DNA from: Paractinoplanes aksuensis
GTDB lineage: Bacteria > Actinomycetota > Actinomycetes > Mycobacteriales > Micromonosporaceae
Length of the DNA stretch: 64,000 bases
NCBI RefSeq assembly: GCF_024137025.1
Contig: NZ_JAMYJR010000041.1
Span: 62,001-126,000, forward strand
Direction: 5' to 3'
Shown: piece after piece, positions 18,209 through 27,235 of the stretch
Position numbering within the stretch: position 1 is the stretch's first letter
Layout of the letters: each line of letters begins with the position of its first letter
The notes under the pieces: generated by a model
Told to the model about the DNA's origin: nothing
The model's database searches: none
Seen by the model: the letters and a program-made list of their open reading frames with translations, nothing else
Translations under genes and position numbers: made by a program

Positions 18209-19315
18209 GTGCGCGTGCTGATCTGTCCGGACAAGTTCGCCGGGACCCTTTCCGCCCCCGACGTCACCAACGCGGTCGTGGCCGGCTGGTCGCGTCCCGA
18301 CGAGTTGATCGAGCGGCCGCTCTCCGACGGCGGGCCGGGGTTCATCGAGGTGCTGGCCGGGGCCGGCGGCGGGCGGCGGATACCGGTGCCGACGGTCGAC
18401 CCGCTCGGGCGGCCGGTGGCCGGCGAGATCCTGCTCAGCGGCACCACGGCGTACGTGGAAAGCGCCCACGCCTGCGGCCTGCACCTGCTGACCCCCGAGG
18501 AGCGGGATCCGAACTCGGCCAGCTCGTACGGCCTGGGCCTGCTGCTGATGGCCGCCGTCGAGGCCGGTGCGGCCGAGATCGTGATCGGGCTCGGCGGCTC
18601 GGCGGTCAACGACGCGGGGGCGGGCATGCTGGCCGCCCTGGGCGCCCCGCCGGTCGACATCGCGGGCTACGCGCTGCCCTACGGCGGCGCCTACCTGAAC
18701 GCGGCCGCCGCGCTCGGCGGGGTGCCCCGGTTGCGGCAGGTCAGCCTGGTCGCCGCGACGGACGTGGACAACCCGCTGACCGGCCTGCACGGCGCGAGCA
18801 ACGTGTTCGGCCCGCAGAAGGGCGCCAGCCGCGAGGACGTCTATCGGCTCGACGCGGCCCTCGAGCAGTTCGCCGGCGTACTGGAAAAGGCTTTTGACGT
18901 CGAAAATCTGCAGCAGGCCCCGGGCGGGGGAGCGGCCGGCGGCATCGGCGCGGCCCTGATCGCCCTCGGCGGCCGCGTCGTGTCGGGCATCGGCCTGGTC
19001 AGCACGGCGATCGGGCTCGAGCGGGAGCTGGACGCGGCCGACCTGGTGATCACCGGCGAGGGATCTTTCGACCACCAGTCGCTGCGCGGGAAGGTCGTGG
19101 CCGGCATCGCCAACGCCGCCCGGGATCGTGGCCTGCCCTGCATCGTGCTCTGCGGGCGGAACGAGACCGGCTACCGGGAAGCCGCCGCGGCCGGCGTCAC
19201 CGAGACGTATTCCCTGACCGAGCATTTCGGCAGCACCGAACTGGCGATGAGCGAGCCCGCTCGAGGGGTTACTGAGCTGGCCTTACGCATCTCCGAGCAG
19301 TGGAGCCGCTCGTAG
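18209..19315 (+). CDS. Glycerate kinase (GlxK/GckA-like)
   Basis: 368 aa, GTG start. It belongs to the glycerate kinase family that phosphorylates D-glycerate with ATP. Landmarks are the N-terminal CPDKFAGTLSA, the GLGGSAVNDAGAG Gly-rich loop (about residues 130-142), the GASNVFGPQKGA segment and the GEGSFDHQSLRGK segment. The position next to the Fe-S carrier and AdoK matches Rv2205c-Rv2204c-Rv2202c as I recall them. One TTA leucine codon lies near the 3' end (19283-19285). Confidence 0.93.
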   Translation: MRVLICPDKFAGTLSAPDVTNAVVAGWSRPDELIERPLSDGGPGFIEVLAGAGGGRRIPVPTVDPLGRPVAGEILLSGTTAYVESAHACGLHLLTPEERDPNSASSYGLGLLLMAAVEAGAAEIVIGLGGSAVNDAGAGMLAALGAPPVDIAGYALPYGGAYLNAAAALGGVPRLRQVSLVAATDVDNPLTGLHGASNVFGPQKGASREDVYRLDAALEQFAGVLEKAFDVENLQQAPGGGAAGGIGAALIALGGRVVSGIGLVSTAIGLERELDAADLVITGEGSFDHQSLRGKVVAGIANAARDRGLPCIVLCGRNETGYREAAAAGVTETYSLTEHFGSTELAMSEPARGVTELALRISEQWSRS

Positions 19316-19411
19316 CGCCGGTGAAACAAGCCACCCGGATTGGGAATCATGGGAATCCGGGCTAGCGTTGGCCAGTACGGCAGTATGTCCGCACCCTGCA
19401 GGGAGATACAC

Positions 19412-19780
19412 GTGACCACTGAAGCGCACACCGAGTCGGTCGAGGCCACCGCCCCGTCCGGCATCATTCTGACCGACGTCGCCGCGGTTAAGGTCAAGGC
19501 CCTGATCGAGCAGGAAGGGCGCGACGACCTGCGCCTGCGCATCGCCGTTCAGCCCGGTGGCTGCTCCGGCCTGCGCTACCAGCTCTTCTTCGACGAGCGT
19601 TCGCTCGACGGTGACGTCGTGGCCGACTTCGGTGGCGTCGAGGTCGTCGTCGACCGCATGAGCTCGCCCTACCTGGCCGGCGCCACGATCGACTTCGCCG
19701 ACCGGATCGACGCCCAGGGCTTCACGATCGACAACCCCAACGCGCAGAACTCCTGCGCCTGTGGCGACTCGTTCCACTGA
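19412..19780 (+). CDS. A-type iron-sulfur cluster carrier (ErpA/IscA-like)
   Basis: 122 aa. The three conserved cluster cysteines are visible: C51 in QPGGCSGLRY and C115/C117 in the C-terminal SCACGDSF. A-type carriers deliver Fe-S clusters to apo-proteins such as NadA and the Rieske protein encoded nearby. GTG 19412 is preferred over the ATG at 19340 because of the GGGAG site 7 nt upstream and because family proteins start close to this point. Confidence 0.94.
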   Translation: MTTEAHTESVEATAPSGIILTDVAAVKVKALIEQEGRDDLRLRIAVQPGGCSGLRYQLFFDERSLDGDVVADFGGVEVVVDRMSSPYLAGATIDFADRIDAQGFTIDNPNAQNSCACGDSFH

Positions 19781-19792
19781 TCTTCGGCATTC

Positions 19793-19833
19793 CGACAGCA
19801 GGCCGCTCCAGTTCACGGGGCGGCCTGCTGTCG
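19793..19833. terminator. Hairpin terminator after the Fe-S carrier gene
   Basis: Perfect 14-bp inverted repeat (19793-19806 with 19820-19833) around a 13-nt loop, between the carrier stop and the adoK ribosome site. Confidence 0.7.
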
Positions 19834-19892
19834 TTCACGAGCCGGTAGGCTGCGTACGTAAGCCCCCCGTTCCCGAAATCCTGAGGGCCCTC

Positions 19893-20870
19893 ATGAAGAT
19901 CGCCGTCACCGGCTCGATCGCCACCGACCACCTGATGCACTTCCCCGGGCGGTTCGCCGACCAGCTCATCGCGGACCAGCTGCACAAGGTCTCCCTTTCG
20001 TTCCTCGTCGACGACCTGGTCGTCCGGCGCGGTGGCGTGGCCCCCAACATCGCGTTCGGGATGGGCCAGCTCGGCCTCAACCCGATCCTGGTCGGGGCGG
20101 TCGGCGCCGACTTCGCCGACTACCGCTCGTGGCTCGAGCGGCACGGCGTCGACTGCGACTCGGTGCACATCAGTGAGGTGGCCCACACGGCCCGCTTCGT
20201 CTGCACCACCGACGACGACCTCAACCAGATCGCCTCGTTCTACGCGGGTGCGATGGCCGAGGCCCGCAACATCGAGCTGACCCCGGTCAACGATCGGGCC
20301 GGCGGCCTCGACCTCGTGCTGATCGCGGCCAACGACCCGGCGGCCATGGTGCGTCACTCCCAGGAGTGCCGGGCCCGGGGCTACAAGTTCGCGGCCGACC
20401 CGTCGCAGCAGCTCGCCCGCATGGACGGCAGCGACGTGCTGACGCTGATCAGCGGGGCCGAGTACCTCTTCACCAACGAGTACGAACGGTCGCTGCTCGA
20501 GACCAAGGCCGGGCTCACCTCCGACCAGGTGCTCGACCACGTGCGGGTCCGGGTCACCACGCTCGGCAAGGACGGCGTCGAGATCACCGGACGCGACATC
20601 GAGCGCCTCCACGTGCCGGTCGCCCGGGACGTCATCCCGCAGGACCCGACCGGCGTCGGCGACGGCTTCCGGGGCGGCTTCTTCGCGGCGATCTCGTGGG
20701 GGCTCGGCCTCGAGCGGGCGGCCCAGGTCGGCTCGCTGCTGGCCGCGCTCGTGCTCGAGTCGGCCGGCGGCCAGGAGTACGACGTCCGGGGCGAGGACTT
20801 CGCCAAGCGCTTCGCCGACTCGTACGGCGACGCCGCGGCGGCCGAGATCAAGCAGTTCTTGCCTGCCTAG
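19893..20870 (+). CDS. adoK: PfkB-family kinase, probable adenosine kinase (AdoK-like)
   Basis: 325 aa. PfkB (ribokinase-fold) landmarks: N-terminal GSIATD, the RRGGVAPNIA glycine segment (about residues 48-57), and the C-terminal anion-hole motif DPTGVGDGFRGGFF with the catalytic Asp. Length and neighbourhood match mycobacterial AdoK (Rv2202c as recalled), which phosphorylates adenosine to AMP. Other sugar kinases of the family remain possible. ATG 19893 is supported by a GAGGG site 7 nt upstream. Confidence 0.88.
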   Translation: MKIAVTGSIATDHLMHFPGRFADQLIADQLHKVSLSFLVDDLVVRRGGVAPNIAFGMGQLGLNPILVGAVGADFADYRSWLERHGVDCDSVHISEVAHTARFVCTTDDDLNQIASFYAGAMAEARNIELTPVNDRAGGLDLVLIAANDPAAMVRHSQECRARGYKFAADPSQQLARMDGSDVLTLISGAEYLFTNEYERSLLETKAGLTSDQVLDHVRVRVTTLGKDGVEITGRDIERLHVPVARDVIPQDPTGVGDGFRGGFFAAISWGLGLERAAQVGSLLAALVLESAGGQEYDVRGEDFAKRFADSYGDAAAAEIKQFLPA

Positions 20871-20886
20871 TTCCGGGGGGAACCAG

Positions 20887-21387
20887 ATGGTGCTGGCCGT
20901 CTTCGCCGGGCTGCCCGGCGTGGGGAAGAGCACGCTCGCGGCACGGGTGGCCACCGAGCTGCCCGCGTGCGTGCTCGCGGTCGACACCGTCGACTTCGCG
21001 CTCCAGCGGTACGAGGTGGTCGAGCCGAGGCCGGGTTTCGCGGCCTACGGCGCGGTCGCCGCGCTGGCCGAGGTCCAGCTCGGCATCGGCCACCACGTGA
21101 TCATCGACGCTGTCAGCCCGGTCAAGGCGGCCCGCCAGCTCTGGGTCGAGGTGGCCGAGCGGGCCGGCGTGCCGCTGCGGGTGATCGAGGTGGTGGTCGG
21201 GGACGACGCCGAGCACCGCCGGCGGGTCGAGAAGCGCTACGAGTCCCGCGACCACGACGGCGTGCCCGACTGGGTCCGCGTGCTGGAGCGCCAGGCCGAG
21301 TACGAGCCCTACCTGGGCCCGCGCCTGGTCGTCGACACGTTCCTGGCCCGCGACCCGGTCGCCGCGGTGGTCGAGTACCTGGCTTAG
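20887..21387 (+). CDS. P-loop ATPase/small-molecule kinase of unknown substrate
   Basis: 166 aa with Walker A GLPGVGKST at residues 8-16 and a kinase-like Asp pair in AVDTVDF (about residues 31-37), as in Zeta-toxin-like and chloramphenicol-phosphotransferase-like kinases. The motif KRYESRDHDG resembles a LID region. It starts 16 bp after adoK with a GGGGGGAA ribosome site, so it is probably in the same operon. Its stop overlaps the convergent TusA gene by 4 bp. Confidence 0.83.
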   Translation: MVLAVFAGLPGVGKSTLAARVATELPACVLAVDTVDFALQRYEVVEPRPGFAAYGAVAALAEVQLGIGHHVIIDAVSPVKAARQLWVEVAERAGVPLRVIEVVVGDDAEHRRRVEKRYESRDHDGVPDWVRVLERQAEYEPYLGPRLVVDTFLARDPVAAVVEYLA

Positions 21388-21596
21388 TGCGTACGCCGTA
21401 TGTCGAAAGCGTTCTCGGCCGGAGAACCCAGGTATTCCTGCTGCTTCATGCGGCACCAGGCCGGGATGTCGTTGGCCGCCGCCGGGTCGTCGGCGAGCAC
21501 GCGGACGACGTCGCCGACCTCGACTTCTCCGATGTTCCGGGCCAGCTTGATCACCGGCAGCGGGCACTTCTGACCCCGGCAGTCCAGCTCGATCAC
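21384..21596 (-). CDS. TusA-family sulfur carrier
   Basis: 70 aa, GTG start. It carries the persulfide-accepting motif CRGQKCPLPVI (C6 and C11; CPxP signature) and the RVLADDPAAAND segment of the family. TusA proteins accept sulfur from a cysteine desulfurase and pass it to thiolation or other sulfur-transfer targets. Its start overlaps the stop of the upstream desulfurase by 4 bp (GTGA), which argues strongly that the two act together. Confidence 0.92.
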   Translation of the reverse strand: MIELDCRGQKCPLPVIKLARNIGEVEVGDVVRVLADDPAAANDIPAWCRMKQQEYLGSPAENAFDIRRTH

Positions 21597-22735
21597 ATGC
21601 CCGCCTCCCGCCGGATGCCCTCGACCAGCCCCGGCAGCACGGCCAGGAACCGCTCGACGTCGGCCTCGGTCGTGTCCCGGTGCAGCGAGACCCGCACGTT
21701 GCCGTGGCTGAGCACGCCCATCGCCTCGAGCACATGGCTCGGCCGCAGCGTCGACGCCGTGCACGACGAGCCCGACGAGACCGCGAAGCCGGCCCGGTCG
21801 AGCCCGTGCAGCAGCGCCTCACCGTCGACATACAGGCACGAAAAGGTCACCAGGTGCGGCAGCCGCTGCTCCGGATCGCCGACCACCTCGACGTCGGGCA
21901 CGACGGCCGGCACGCGCTCGCGGATCCGCTCGACCAGCGAACTCAGCCGGGCCGCCTCGCGCTCGGCCTCCGTACGCACCGCTCGCAGGCTCGCCGCGGC
22001 CGCGACCACCGCCGGCAGGTCGGCGCTGCCGGGCATCCCGGGGCGATAAAGATCATCCTGCGGGTACGGGGAGATCCAGCGCACACCTTTGCGGACCACC
22101 AGCACACCGACGCCCGGCGGCCCGCCCCACTTGTGCGCGCTCGCACTCAGCAAGGACCACCCCGTGGGTACGTCGTACCAGCCCACCGACTGGGCCGCGT
22201 CCACGAACAGCGGCACCCCGGCCTCACCGCAGTAGGCGGCGGCCGCCGACACCGGCTGCACCGTGCCGGCCTCGTGGCTGGCGCTGATCAGCGAGGCCAG
22301 CGCGACGCCGGGCGCCGTGACCGCCTGCTCCCAGCCGTCGAGGTCGAGCCGTCCCAGCCGGTCGACGCCCACCTCGACCGCCTTGCCCCGCGCCGCCGCG
22401 TGCAGCACGGCCGAGTGCTCGATGGCCGAACGCACCAGCGTGTCGCCCTGCCGGGCGCGACCGGCCAGGCCGCCGAGCACCGCGGCCTGGGCGGCGGCCG
22501 TGCCGGACGGCCAGAACGAGACCTCGTCCATCCGTACGCCCAGGACCTCGGCGAACGCGGCCCGGGCGGCCTCGGCGAGCTGTTGCGCCCGCCGGCCCGC
22601 GGAATAGAGGCGCACCGGATCGGCCCAGCCGTCGGCGAGCGCGGCCAGCAGCGCCTCGCGGGCCACCGGGTGCAGGGGAACTGCGGTCGCCGCGTCCAGG
22701 TAGGCCGGACCGGCGGGAACGCCCGTGTATTCCAC
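21593..22735 (-). CDS. Cysteine desulfurase / class V aminotransferase (NifS/IscS-like)
   Basis: 380 aa, PLP-dependent. The PLP lysine is K202 in SAHKWGG, and the catalytic cysteine is C324 in SSGSSCTAS, as in IscS/NifS enzymes that release sulfur from cysteine as an enzyme-bound persulfide. An HSAV segment near residue 107 fits the PLP-stacking His. It is translationally coupled to a TusA-like carrier. No IscU-like scaffold lies alongside, so tRNA or cofactor thiolation is more likely than Fe-S assembly. Confidence 0.92.
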   Translation of the reverse strand: MEYTGVPAGPAYLDAATAVPLHPVAREALLAALADGWADPVRLYSAGRRAQQLAEAARAAFAEVLGVRMDEVSFWPSGTAAAQAAVLGGLAGRARQGDTLVRSAIEHSAVLHAAARGKAVEVGVDRLGRLDLDGWEQAVTAPGVALASLISASHEAGTVQPVSAAAAYCGEAGVPLFVDAAQSVGWYDVPTGWSLLSASAHKWGGPPGVGVLVVRKGVRWISPYPQDDLYRPGMPGSADLPAVVAAAASLRAVRTEAEREAARLSSLVERIRERVPAVVPDVEVVGDPEQRLPHLVTFSCLYVDGEALLHGLDRAGFAVSSGSSCTASTLRPSHVLEAMGVLSHGNVRVSLHRDTTEADVERFLAVLPGLVEGIRREAGM

Positions 22736-22903
22736 CCCGGGAACGGTATCGTCCGATTGTCGGCGGGTGCACGGCCACGCCTGAAGATCGGACCCCGTGA
22801 AGGTAGGACAGGGCCTGGTCGAGTAATGTGCGACCGTCGGTAACGCCTGGCCACTCGTGTCCGTTTCGGGCGGGAGGCGGCGCTGCTAAGGAGGCAAGAG
22901 CAG

Positions 22904-23863
22904 GTGAGCGCAAAAGGTTCGGCCGCACGGCCGCGAGCGGCAGTCCGGGTCACCGGGCTCGGTCTCGGCGGGTCGTTGCTGCTGCTGGTGCTCTCGGGGT
23001 GTTCCGTCGAGGGTGTCGGTAAGGCCTTCGGCCACTTCGGATGGCCGGGCAAGGGCATCACCCTGCAGGCCCACAAGATGTACGACCTGTGGATCGCCTC
23101 GACGATCGCCGCGCTCATCGTCGGCGTGTTCGTGTGGGGCCTGATCTTCTGGTGCATCATCCGCTACCGCAAGCGCGGTGACGAGCTGCCCGTCCAGACG
23201 CGGTTCAACATGCCGATGGAGGTGCTCTACACGGTCACCCCGGTGCTGATCGTGGCAGTGCTCTTCTACTACACGGCCATCGTGCAGACCGACGTGGACA
23301 AGCTGTCCAAGAACCCCGACCAGGTCGTCGAGGTCGTGGCGTTCAAGTGGAACTGGCAGTTCAACTACCGCGACGGCATCGGTGAAGAGGCCAACACGGT
23401 CGCCTCGACCGTCGGCTCCTCCGACGTCATCCCGATCCTGGTCCTGCCGACCGGACAGAAGATCCGGTTCGAGGAGACCAGCAAGGACGTCATCCACTCG
23501 TTCTGGGTGCCCGAGATCCTGTTCAAGCGGGACGTCTTCCCGGGCAACGTGCGCAACACCTTCGAGATCACTCTCGACAAGGAGGGCCGCTACGTCGGCC
23601 GCTGCGCCGAGCTCTGCGGCACCTACCACGCGTTCATGAACTTCGAGCTGGTCTCGGTCTCGCCCGACCGGTTCAACACCTTCCTCGAGGCCAAGAAGGA
23701 CGGCGCCACCACGCAGGAGGCGATGGCGGCGATCGGCTACGCCGGCGACGCGGCCTACGCGACGACGACCGAGCCGTTCAACACGCGGCGCCAGAAGAAC
23801 AGCTGGAACCAGCGCGACGCGGTGTCCGCGGGCACCGGCGCGGCCGTGACGGCCGGGAAGTAG
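22904..23863 (+). CDS. ctaC: Cytochrome c oxidase subunit II
   Basis: 319 aa, GTG start with AAGGAGG upstream. A lipoprotein-type signal (LLLVLSGC, lipobox Cys at about residue 30) is followed by two membrane helices and an extracytoplasmic cupredoxin domain. CuA ligands are visible in CAELCGTYHAFM, with an upstream His in DVIHSFWVPE. Subunit II takes electrons from the cytochrome bcc complex in the actinobacterial bcc-aa3 supercomplex. Subunit I does not follow it, unlike in many actinobacteria. Confidence 0.96.
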   Translation: MSAKGSAARPRAAVRVTGLGLGGSLLLLVLSGCSVEGVGKAFGHFGWPGKGITLQAHKMYDLWIASTIAALIVGVFVWGLIFWCIIRYRKRGDELPVQTRFNMPMEVLYTVTPVLIVAVLFYYTAIVQTDVDKLSKNPDQVVEVVAFKWNWQFNYRDGIGEEANTVASTVGSSDVIPILVLPTGQKIRFEETSKDVIHSFWVPEILFKRDVFPGNVRNTFEITLDKEGRYVGRCAELCGTYHAFMNFELVSVSPDRFNTFLEAKKDGATTQEAMAAIGYAGDAAYATTTEPFNTRRQKNSWNQRDAVSAGTGAAVTAGK

Positions 23864-23870
23864 GGGCAGC

Positions 23871-24296
23871 GTGCGCACCGAATACAAGATCTTCGCCGGC
23901 GTTGCCGTCTTCCTCTTCGGAGCGTCGATCGTCTACGGCATCTACACCCACGAGGCCGTCGGGCAGCTCGAGTGGATCGGCACGATCGCGCTGATCCTGT
24001 CGGGGTTGCTGTGCTCGATGTGCGGCGGCTTCTTCTGGTTCGTCGCCCGGCGCATCGACCTGCGGCCGGAAGACCGCGAGGACGGCGAGATCGCTGAGGG
24101 TGCCGGGGAGATCGGCTTCTTCAGCCCGGGTAGTTACTGGCCGTTCGGGATCGCGTTGTCGGCCACTATCGCCGGGCTCGGTCTGGTGTTCTGGATGTGG
24201 TGGCTGGTGGCGTTCGGGTTGATCCTGGTGATCGCTTCTTCGAGCGCGATGATCTTCGAGTACTACACGGGGACCCGGCACCCGGCTGAGCACTGA
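23871..24296 (+). CDS. ctaF: Cytochrome c oxidase subunit IV (actinobacterial type)
   Basis: 141 aa with four hydrophobic segments and the family's GEIGFFSPGSYWPF region near residue 82. This small subunit is specific to the actinobacterial aa3 oxidase. It begins 7 bp after ctaC, so the two form an operon closed by a strong terminator. Confidence 0.94.
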   Translation: MRTEYKIFAGVAVFLFGASIVYGIYTHEAVGQLEWIGTIALILSGLLCSMCGGFFWFVARRIDLRPEDREDGEIAEGAGEIGFFSPGSYWPFGIALSATIAGLGLVFWMWWLVAFGLILVIASSSAMIFEYYTGTRHPAEH

Positions 24297-24305
24297 GAGA
24301 AATGT

Positions 24306-24345
24306 GACGAAAGCCCGCGACCCCGAAGGGTCGCGGGCTTTCGTC
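24306..24345. terminator. Strong bidirectional terminator
   Basis: Perfect 18-bp inverted repeat (24306-24323 with 24328-24345) around a CGAA tetraloop, between ctaF and the convergent zinc-ribbon gene. The stem ends carry AAAG/CTTT, giving A- and T-rich flanks on both strands. Confidence 0.92.
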
Positions 24346-24349
24346 GTTC

Positions 24350-24538
24350 TCAGGCCGCAGCTTGGCGTTGTTTGGGGGCTATGCGGTGGGGCTTGGTGGG
24401 ATGTCCCAGCCACAGGTGGGCGACGATCGGGGCGATGACCTCGGCGGCGCCGCAGCGGGTACACACGAGTTCCTCTGCCGGGACCTCGAACATCATGTCG
24501 CCGTCGCAGATGACACAGCGTGGCTCGCGATCGGACAC
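24350..24538 (-). CDS. Small zinc-ribbon protein
   Basis: 62 aa, GTG start, with a GGAG ribosome site 6-7 nt upstream. Two CxxC knuckles (CVIC at about residues 8-11 and CTRC at about 26-29) would bind one zinc ion. The C-terminal half is His/Lys-rich and has no clear domain. It lies between ctaF and trpD, where an analogous small protein may be conserved in relatives. A role in oxidase metallation or regulation is only a guess. Confidence 0.78.
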   Translation of the reverse strand: MSDREPRCVICDGDMMFEVPAEELVCTRCGAAEVIAPIVAHLWLGHPTKPHRIAPKQRQAAA

Positions 24539-24649
24539 GGGTGGCTCCTCTCTTCGCCGGAAGGTGGATTACCCGAAACTCATTCCGACGCTGCCACGTG
24601 TTTGGGGCTTTTGGGAGTATTGAGCCCGGCGTGTCCGCTGTGACTTTGC

Positions 24650-25708
24650 CTATTCGGCGGCTTTTGCCTGTTGCGCGGCGTCCACCCAGCGGGCCAGCAG
24701 AGCCGTTGCCGCCCCGGAGTCGATCGTTTCCTGGGCGCGGGTGATTCCGGCCCGCAGCGTGTCTCTCAGGTCGCCGGGGAACCCACCCTGGGCGGCCAGG
24801 GCGGCCGCGACGTTGAGCACGACGGCGTCGCGGACCGGGCCGGGCTCGCCGGCGAACGTGCGGTGGGCCACGCCGGCGTTGAAGGCCGCGTCGCCGCCGC
24901 GCAGGGCGGCCGGCTCGCTGCGCGGCAGCCCGAGCTCGACGGCGTCGATCAGATGCTCCTCGACCTTGCCGTCGCGGGCCTGCCAGACCCGGGTCGGAGC
25001 GCCGGTGGTGAACTCGTCGAGCCCGTCCTCGCCCCGCATGACCAGGGCCGAGTCGCCGCGCCCGGCGAACACCGCCGCCATCACGGGGGCCATGCGCGGG
25101 TCGAAGCAGCCGACCGCGGCCGCCGTGGGCCGGGCCGGGTTGGTCAGCGGGCCCAGCACGTTGAAGAACGTGGGCACACCCAGCTCGCGCCGCGTGACCG
25201 AGGCGTGCCGCATGCCGGGGTGGTAGCGGGCGGCGAAGCAGAAGCCGATGCCGGCCCCGGTCACGGTGCTCACGACCCCCTCGGGGCCCAGGTCGAGCGG
25301 GATGCCGAAGTGCTCGAGCAGATCCGCGGTGCCGGTGGTCGAGGAGGCCGACCGGTTGCCGTGTTTGACCACCGTCACACCGGTGGCGGCTGTGATGATC
25401 GCCGCCATCGTCGAGATGTTCACGGTGTTGGCCCGGTCGCCACCCGTGCCGACGATGTCGACCGCGCTGGTGCGCACCTCTTCGGGCAGCTCGACCCGGG
25501 CCGCGTTGGCCAGCATGGCGTCGACCAGGCCGGCCAGTTCGCCCGGGGTCTCGCCCTTGGCCCGCAGCGCGATCGCGAACCCGGCGATCTGGGCCGGGGT
25601 CGCGTTGCCGGTCATGATCTCGCCCATGGCCCAGGCGGTGTCGGCTGTGCCGAGTTCCTCGCCGCGCAGCAGGGCGCTCGTCAGATTCGGCCAGGTGCGT
25701 GCGCCCAT
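24650..25708 (-). CDS. trpD: Anthranilate phosphoribosyltransferase
   Basis: 352 aa. TrpD joins anthranilate to PRPP in tryptophan synthesis. The PRPP loop is [10 protein letters not shown] (about residues 88-97), followed by NISTMAA and KHGNRSASS. The position within the cta/qcr cluster matches Rv2192c as I recall it. No other trp gene is in the window. Confidence 0.96.
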   Translation of the reverse strand: MGARTWPNLTSALLRGEELGTADTAWAMGEIMTGNATPAQIAGFAIALRAKGETPGELAGLVDAMLANAARVELPEEVRTSAVDIVGTGGDRANTVNISTMAAIITAATGVTVVKHGNRSASSTTGTADLLEHFGIPLDLGPEGVVSTVTGAGIGFCFAARYHPGMRHASVTRRELGVPTFFNVLGPLTNPARPTAAAVGCFDPRMAPVMAAVFAGRGDSALVMRGEDGLDEFTTGAPTRVWQARDGKVEEHLIDAVELGLPRSEPAALRGGDAAFNAGVAHRTFAGEPGPVRDAVVLNVAAALAAQGGFPGDLRDTLRAGITRAQETIDSGAATALLARWVDAAQQAKAAE

Positions 25709-25748
25709 GGCGGGGCCCCTCCGGGGGATGCGGGTCAGCGGGAGCGGA

Positions 25749-26186
25749 TCAGGGGATCTGGCCGAGCGTGCCCAGCGGGATGGCGCCGTCGCGGCGGGCC
25801 CGGAGCATCGCGGCCACCGTCTGCCCGGTCGTGACCGGGTCGAGCGGCATGATCAGGGTCTGGTCGACCTGGGCGTATGCGGCCAGCCAGCGGTCGGCGG
25901 CGCGAGCCACGACGACGCAGATCGGCGGGGGAGTGGCGTACTCGTCCTTGGTCTGCCGGGCGATGCCCAGGCCGCCGGCCGGGGACGCCTCGCCGTCGAG
26001 CACCATCAGGTCGATCTCGTACTTGTCGAGCAGGTCGCGGCAGTCCTCCCAGGTGGAGGCGTCGGCGAACTCGACCCGGAGGTCAGCGGCCGGACGCACG
26101 CCGATCGCCAGCCGGAAACGGTCTCGCACAGCGGCATCGTCGCTGTAGAGGAGGACCGTGTACTGAGAGATCTGCGCGTCGCTCAT
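25749..26186 (-). CDS. Atypical receiver-domain protein
   Basis: 145 aa, one CheY-like fold with no output domain. The phospho-acceptor position is likely Asp in [10 protein letters not shown] and the acidic pocket is SDD near residue 17, but the conserved Lys expected near the end is replaced (LIMPLD). It may be a phosphorylation-independent or degenerate receiver. It lies 40 bp upstream of trpD on the same strand. Function unknown. Confidence 0.75.
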   Translation of the reverse strand: MSDAQISQYTVLLYSDDAAVRDRFRLAIGVRPAADLRVEFADASTWEDCRDLLDKYEIDLMVLDGEASPAGGLGIARQTKDEYATPPPICVVVARAADRWLAAYAQVDQTLIMPLDPVTTGQTVAAMLRARRDGAIPLGTLGQIP

Positions 26187-26239
26187 AGTTTGTGCCTCGG
26201 CTCACGTCGTAGGTGCGTGCCCGATCGTAACGGAACTCA

Positions 26240-27235
26240 CTACGCGGGGTCGGACCCCGGTCCGCGGGTGTCGGCGGGGGCCCCGTTTGTGATCTTGGCA
26301 GCATCCTCGCGGGCCTGCTCGGCGGCCTCCGCGGCTTCCTGCCGGTCGAGGGCGCGGTCGATCCGGCGGGCCTCGCGTTCGGACTGGCGTACCCACTGCA
26401 GGATCAGGATGCCGAGCATCGTGACGCTGACGATCTCGCCGCCGGCCCACAGGATGCCGCCCGCGGTGACCTGGTCGGCCTTGGGATCGGTCCAGCTCAG
26501 GCCGAGGTTGTTGTAGTAGTCGCCGGCCAGCAGCACCGAGCTCTGCATGATCGTCAGGCCGAGCACGGTGTGGAACGGCACCGACAGCACCATGAGCAGG
26601 GCGCGGCCGGGGTAGGGCCAGCGGTTGGGCAGCGGGTCGAGGCCCAGCAGCGGCCAGAAGAACAGGCAGCCGGTCACAATGAAGTGGATGTGGATGAACT
26701 CGTGCAGCCACGAGTGCAGCAGCGTCTGCTCGTAGAGGTCGGTGAAGTACAGGACGAACGGGTTGGCCACGAAGATCCCGAACGCCACCAGCGGGAAGGT
26801 CAGGACGCGGGCGACCCGGCTGTGCAGCACGGCGAGCACTTGGCGACGAGAGGGGGCGGGCAGCGTACGCAAAGCCAGCGTGACCGGCGCGCCGAGTGCG
26901 AGGAAGATCGGGCCCACCATGGACAGCACCATGTGCTGGACCATGTGCACCGAGAGCAGCGTCGTGTCGTACTTCTCGATCCCGGTGACCGTCACCGACG
27001 CGATCGAGCCGAGTCCACCGGCGACGAACGCCACCGTGCGGCCCACCGGCCAGACGTCGCCCCGCTGCCGCAGCCGGTAGACGCCGTAGCCGTACAGCGC
27101 GGCCGCTACCAGCAGGAACAACGCCACCAGGCTGCCGACATGGATCTCGGTGAAGATCGCGCCGACGCTGAACGGTGGGAGAACAGTATCCCCGCCGGAG
27201 ACGGCGAGTGTGGGCATTTCGGCTAGGTGCACCAC
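26240..27235 (-). CDS. CtaG-like cytochrome c oxidase assembly membrane protein
   Basis: 331 aa with about seven hydrophobic segments. The HMVQHMVL motif near residue 98 and FFWPLLGLDPLPNRWPY near 190 are typical of the caa3 assembly factor CtaG of Bacillus and its actinobacterial relatives. The family is thought to help insert copper into the oxidase. The start is either GTG 27235 or ATG 27217. It is divergent from ctaE, so both may share a regulated promoter region of about 100 bp. Confidence 0.88.
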   Translation of the reverse strand: MVHLAEMPTLAVSGGDTVLPPFSVGAIFTEIHVGSLVALFLLVAAALYGYGVYRLRQRGDVWPVGRTVAFVAGGLGSIASVTVTGIEKYDTTLLSVHMVQHMVLSMVGPIFLALGAPVTLALRTLPAPSRRQVLAVLHSRVARVLTFPLVAFGIFVANPFVLYFTDLYEQTLLHSWLHEFIHIHFIVTGCLFFWPLLGLDPLPNRWPYPGRALLMVLSVPFHTVLGLTIMQSSVLLAGDYYNNLGLSWTDPKADQVTAGGILWAGGEIVSVTMLGILILQWVRQSEREARRIDRALDRQEAAEAAEQAREDAAKITNGAPADTRGPGSDPA

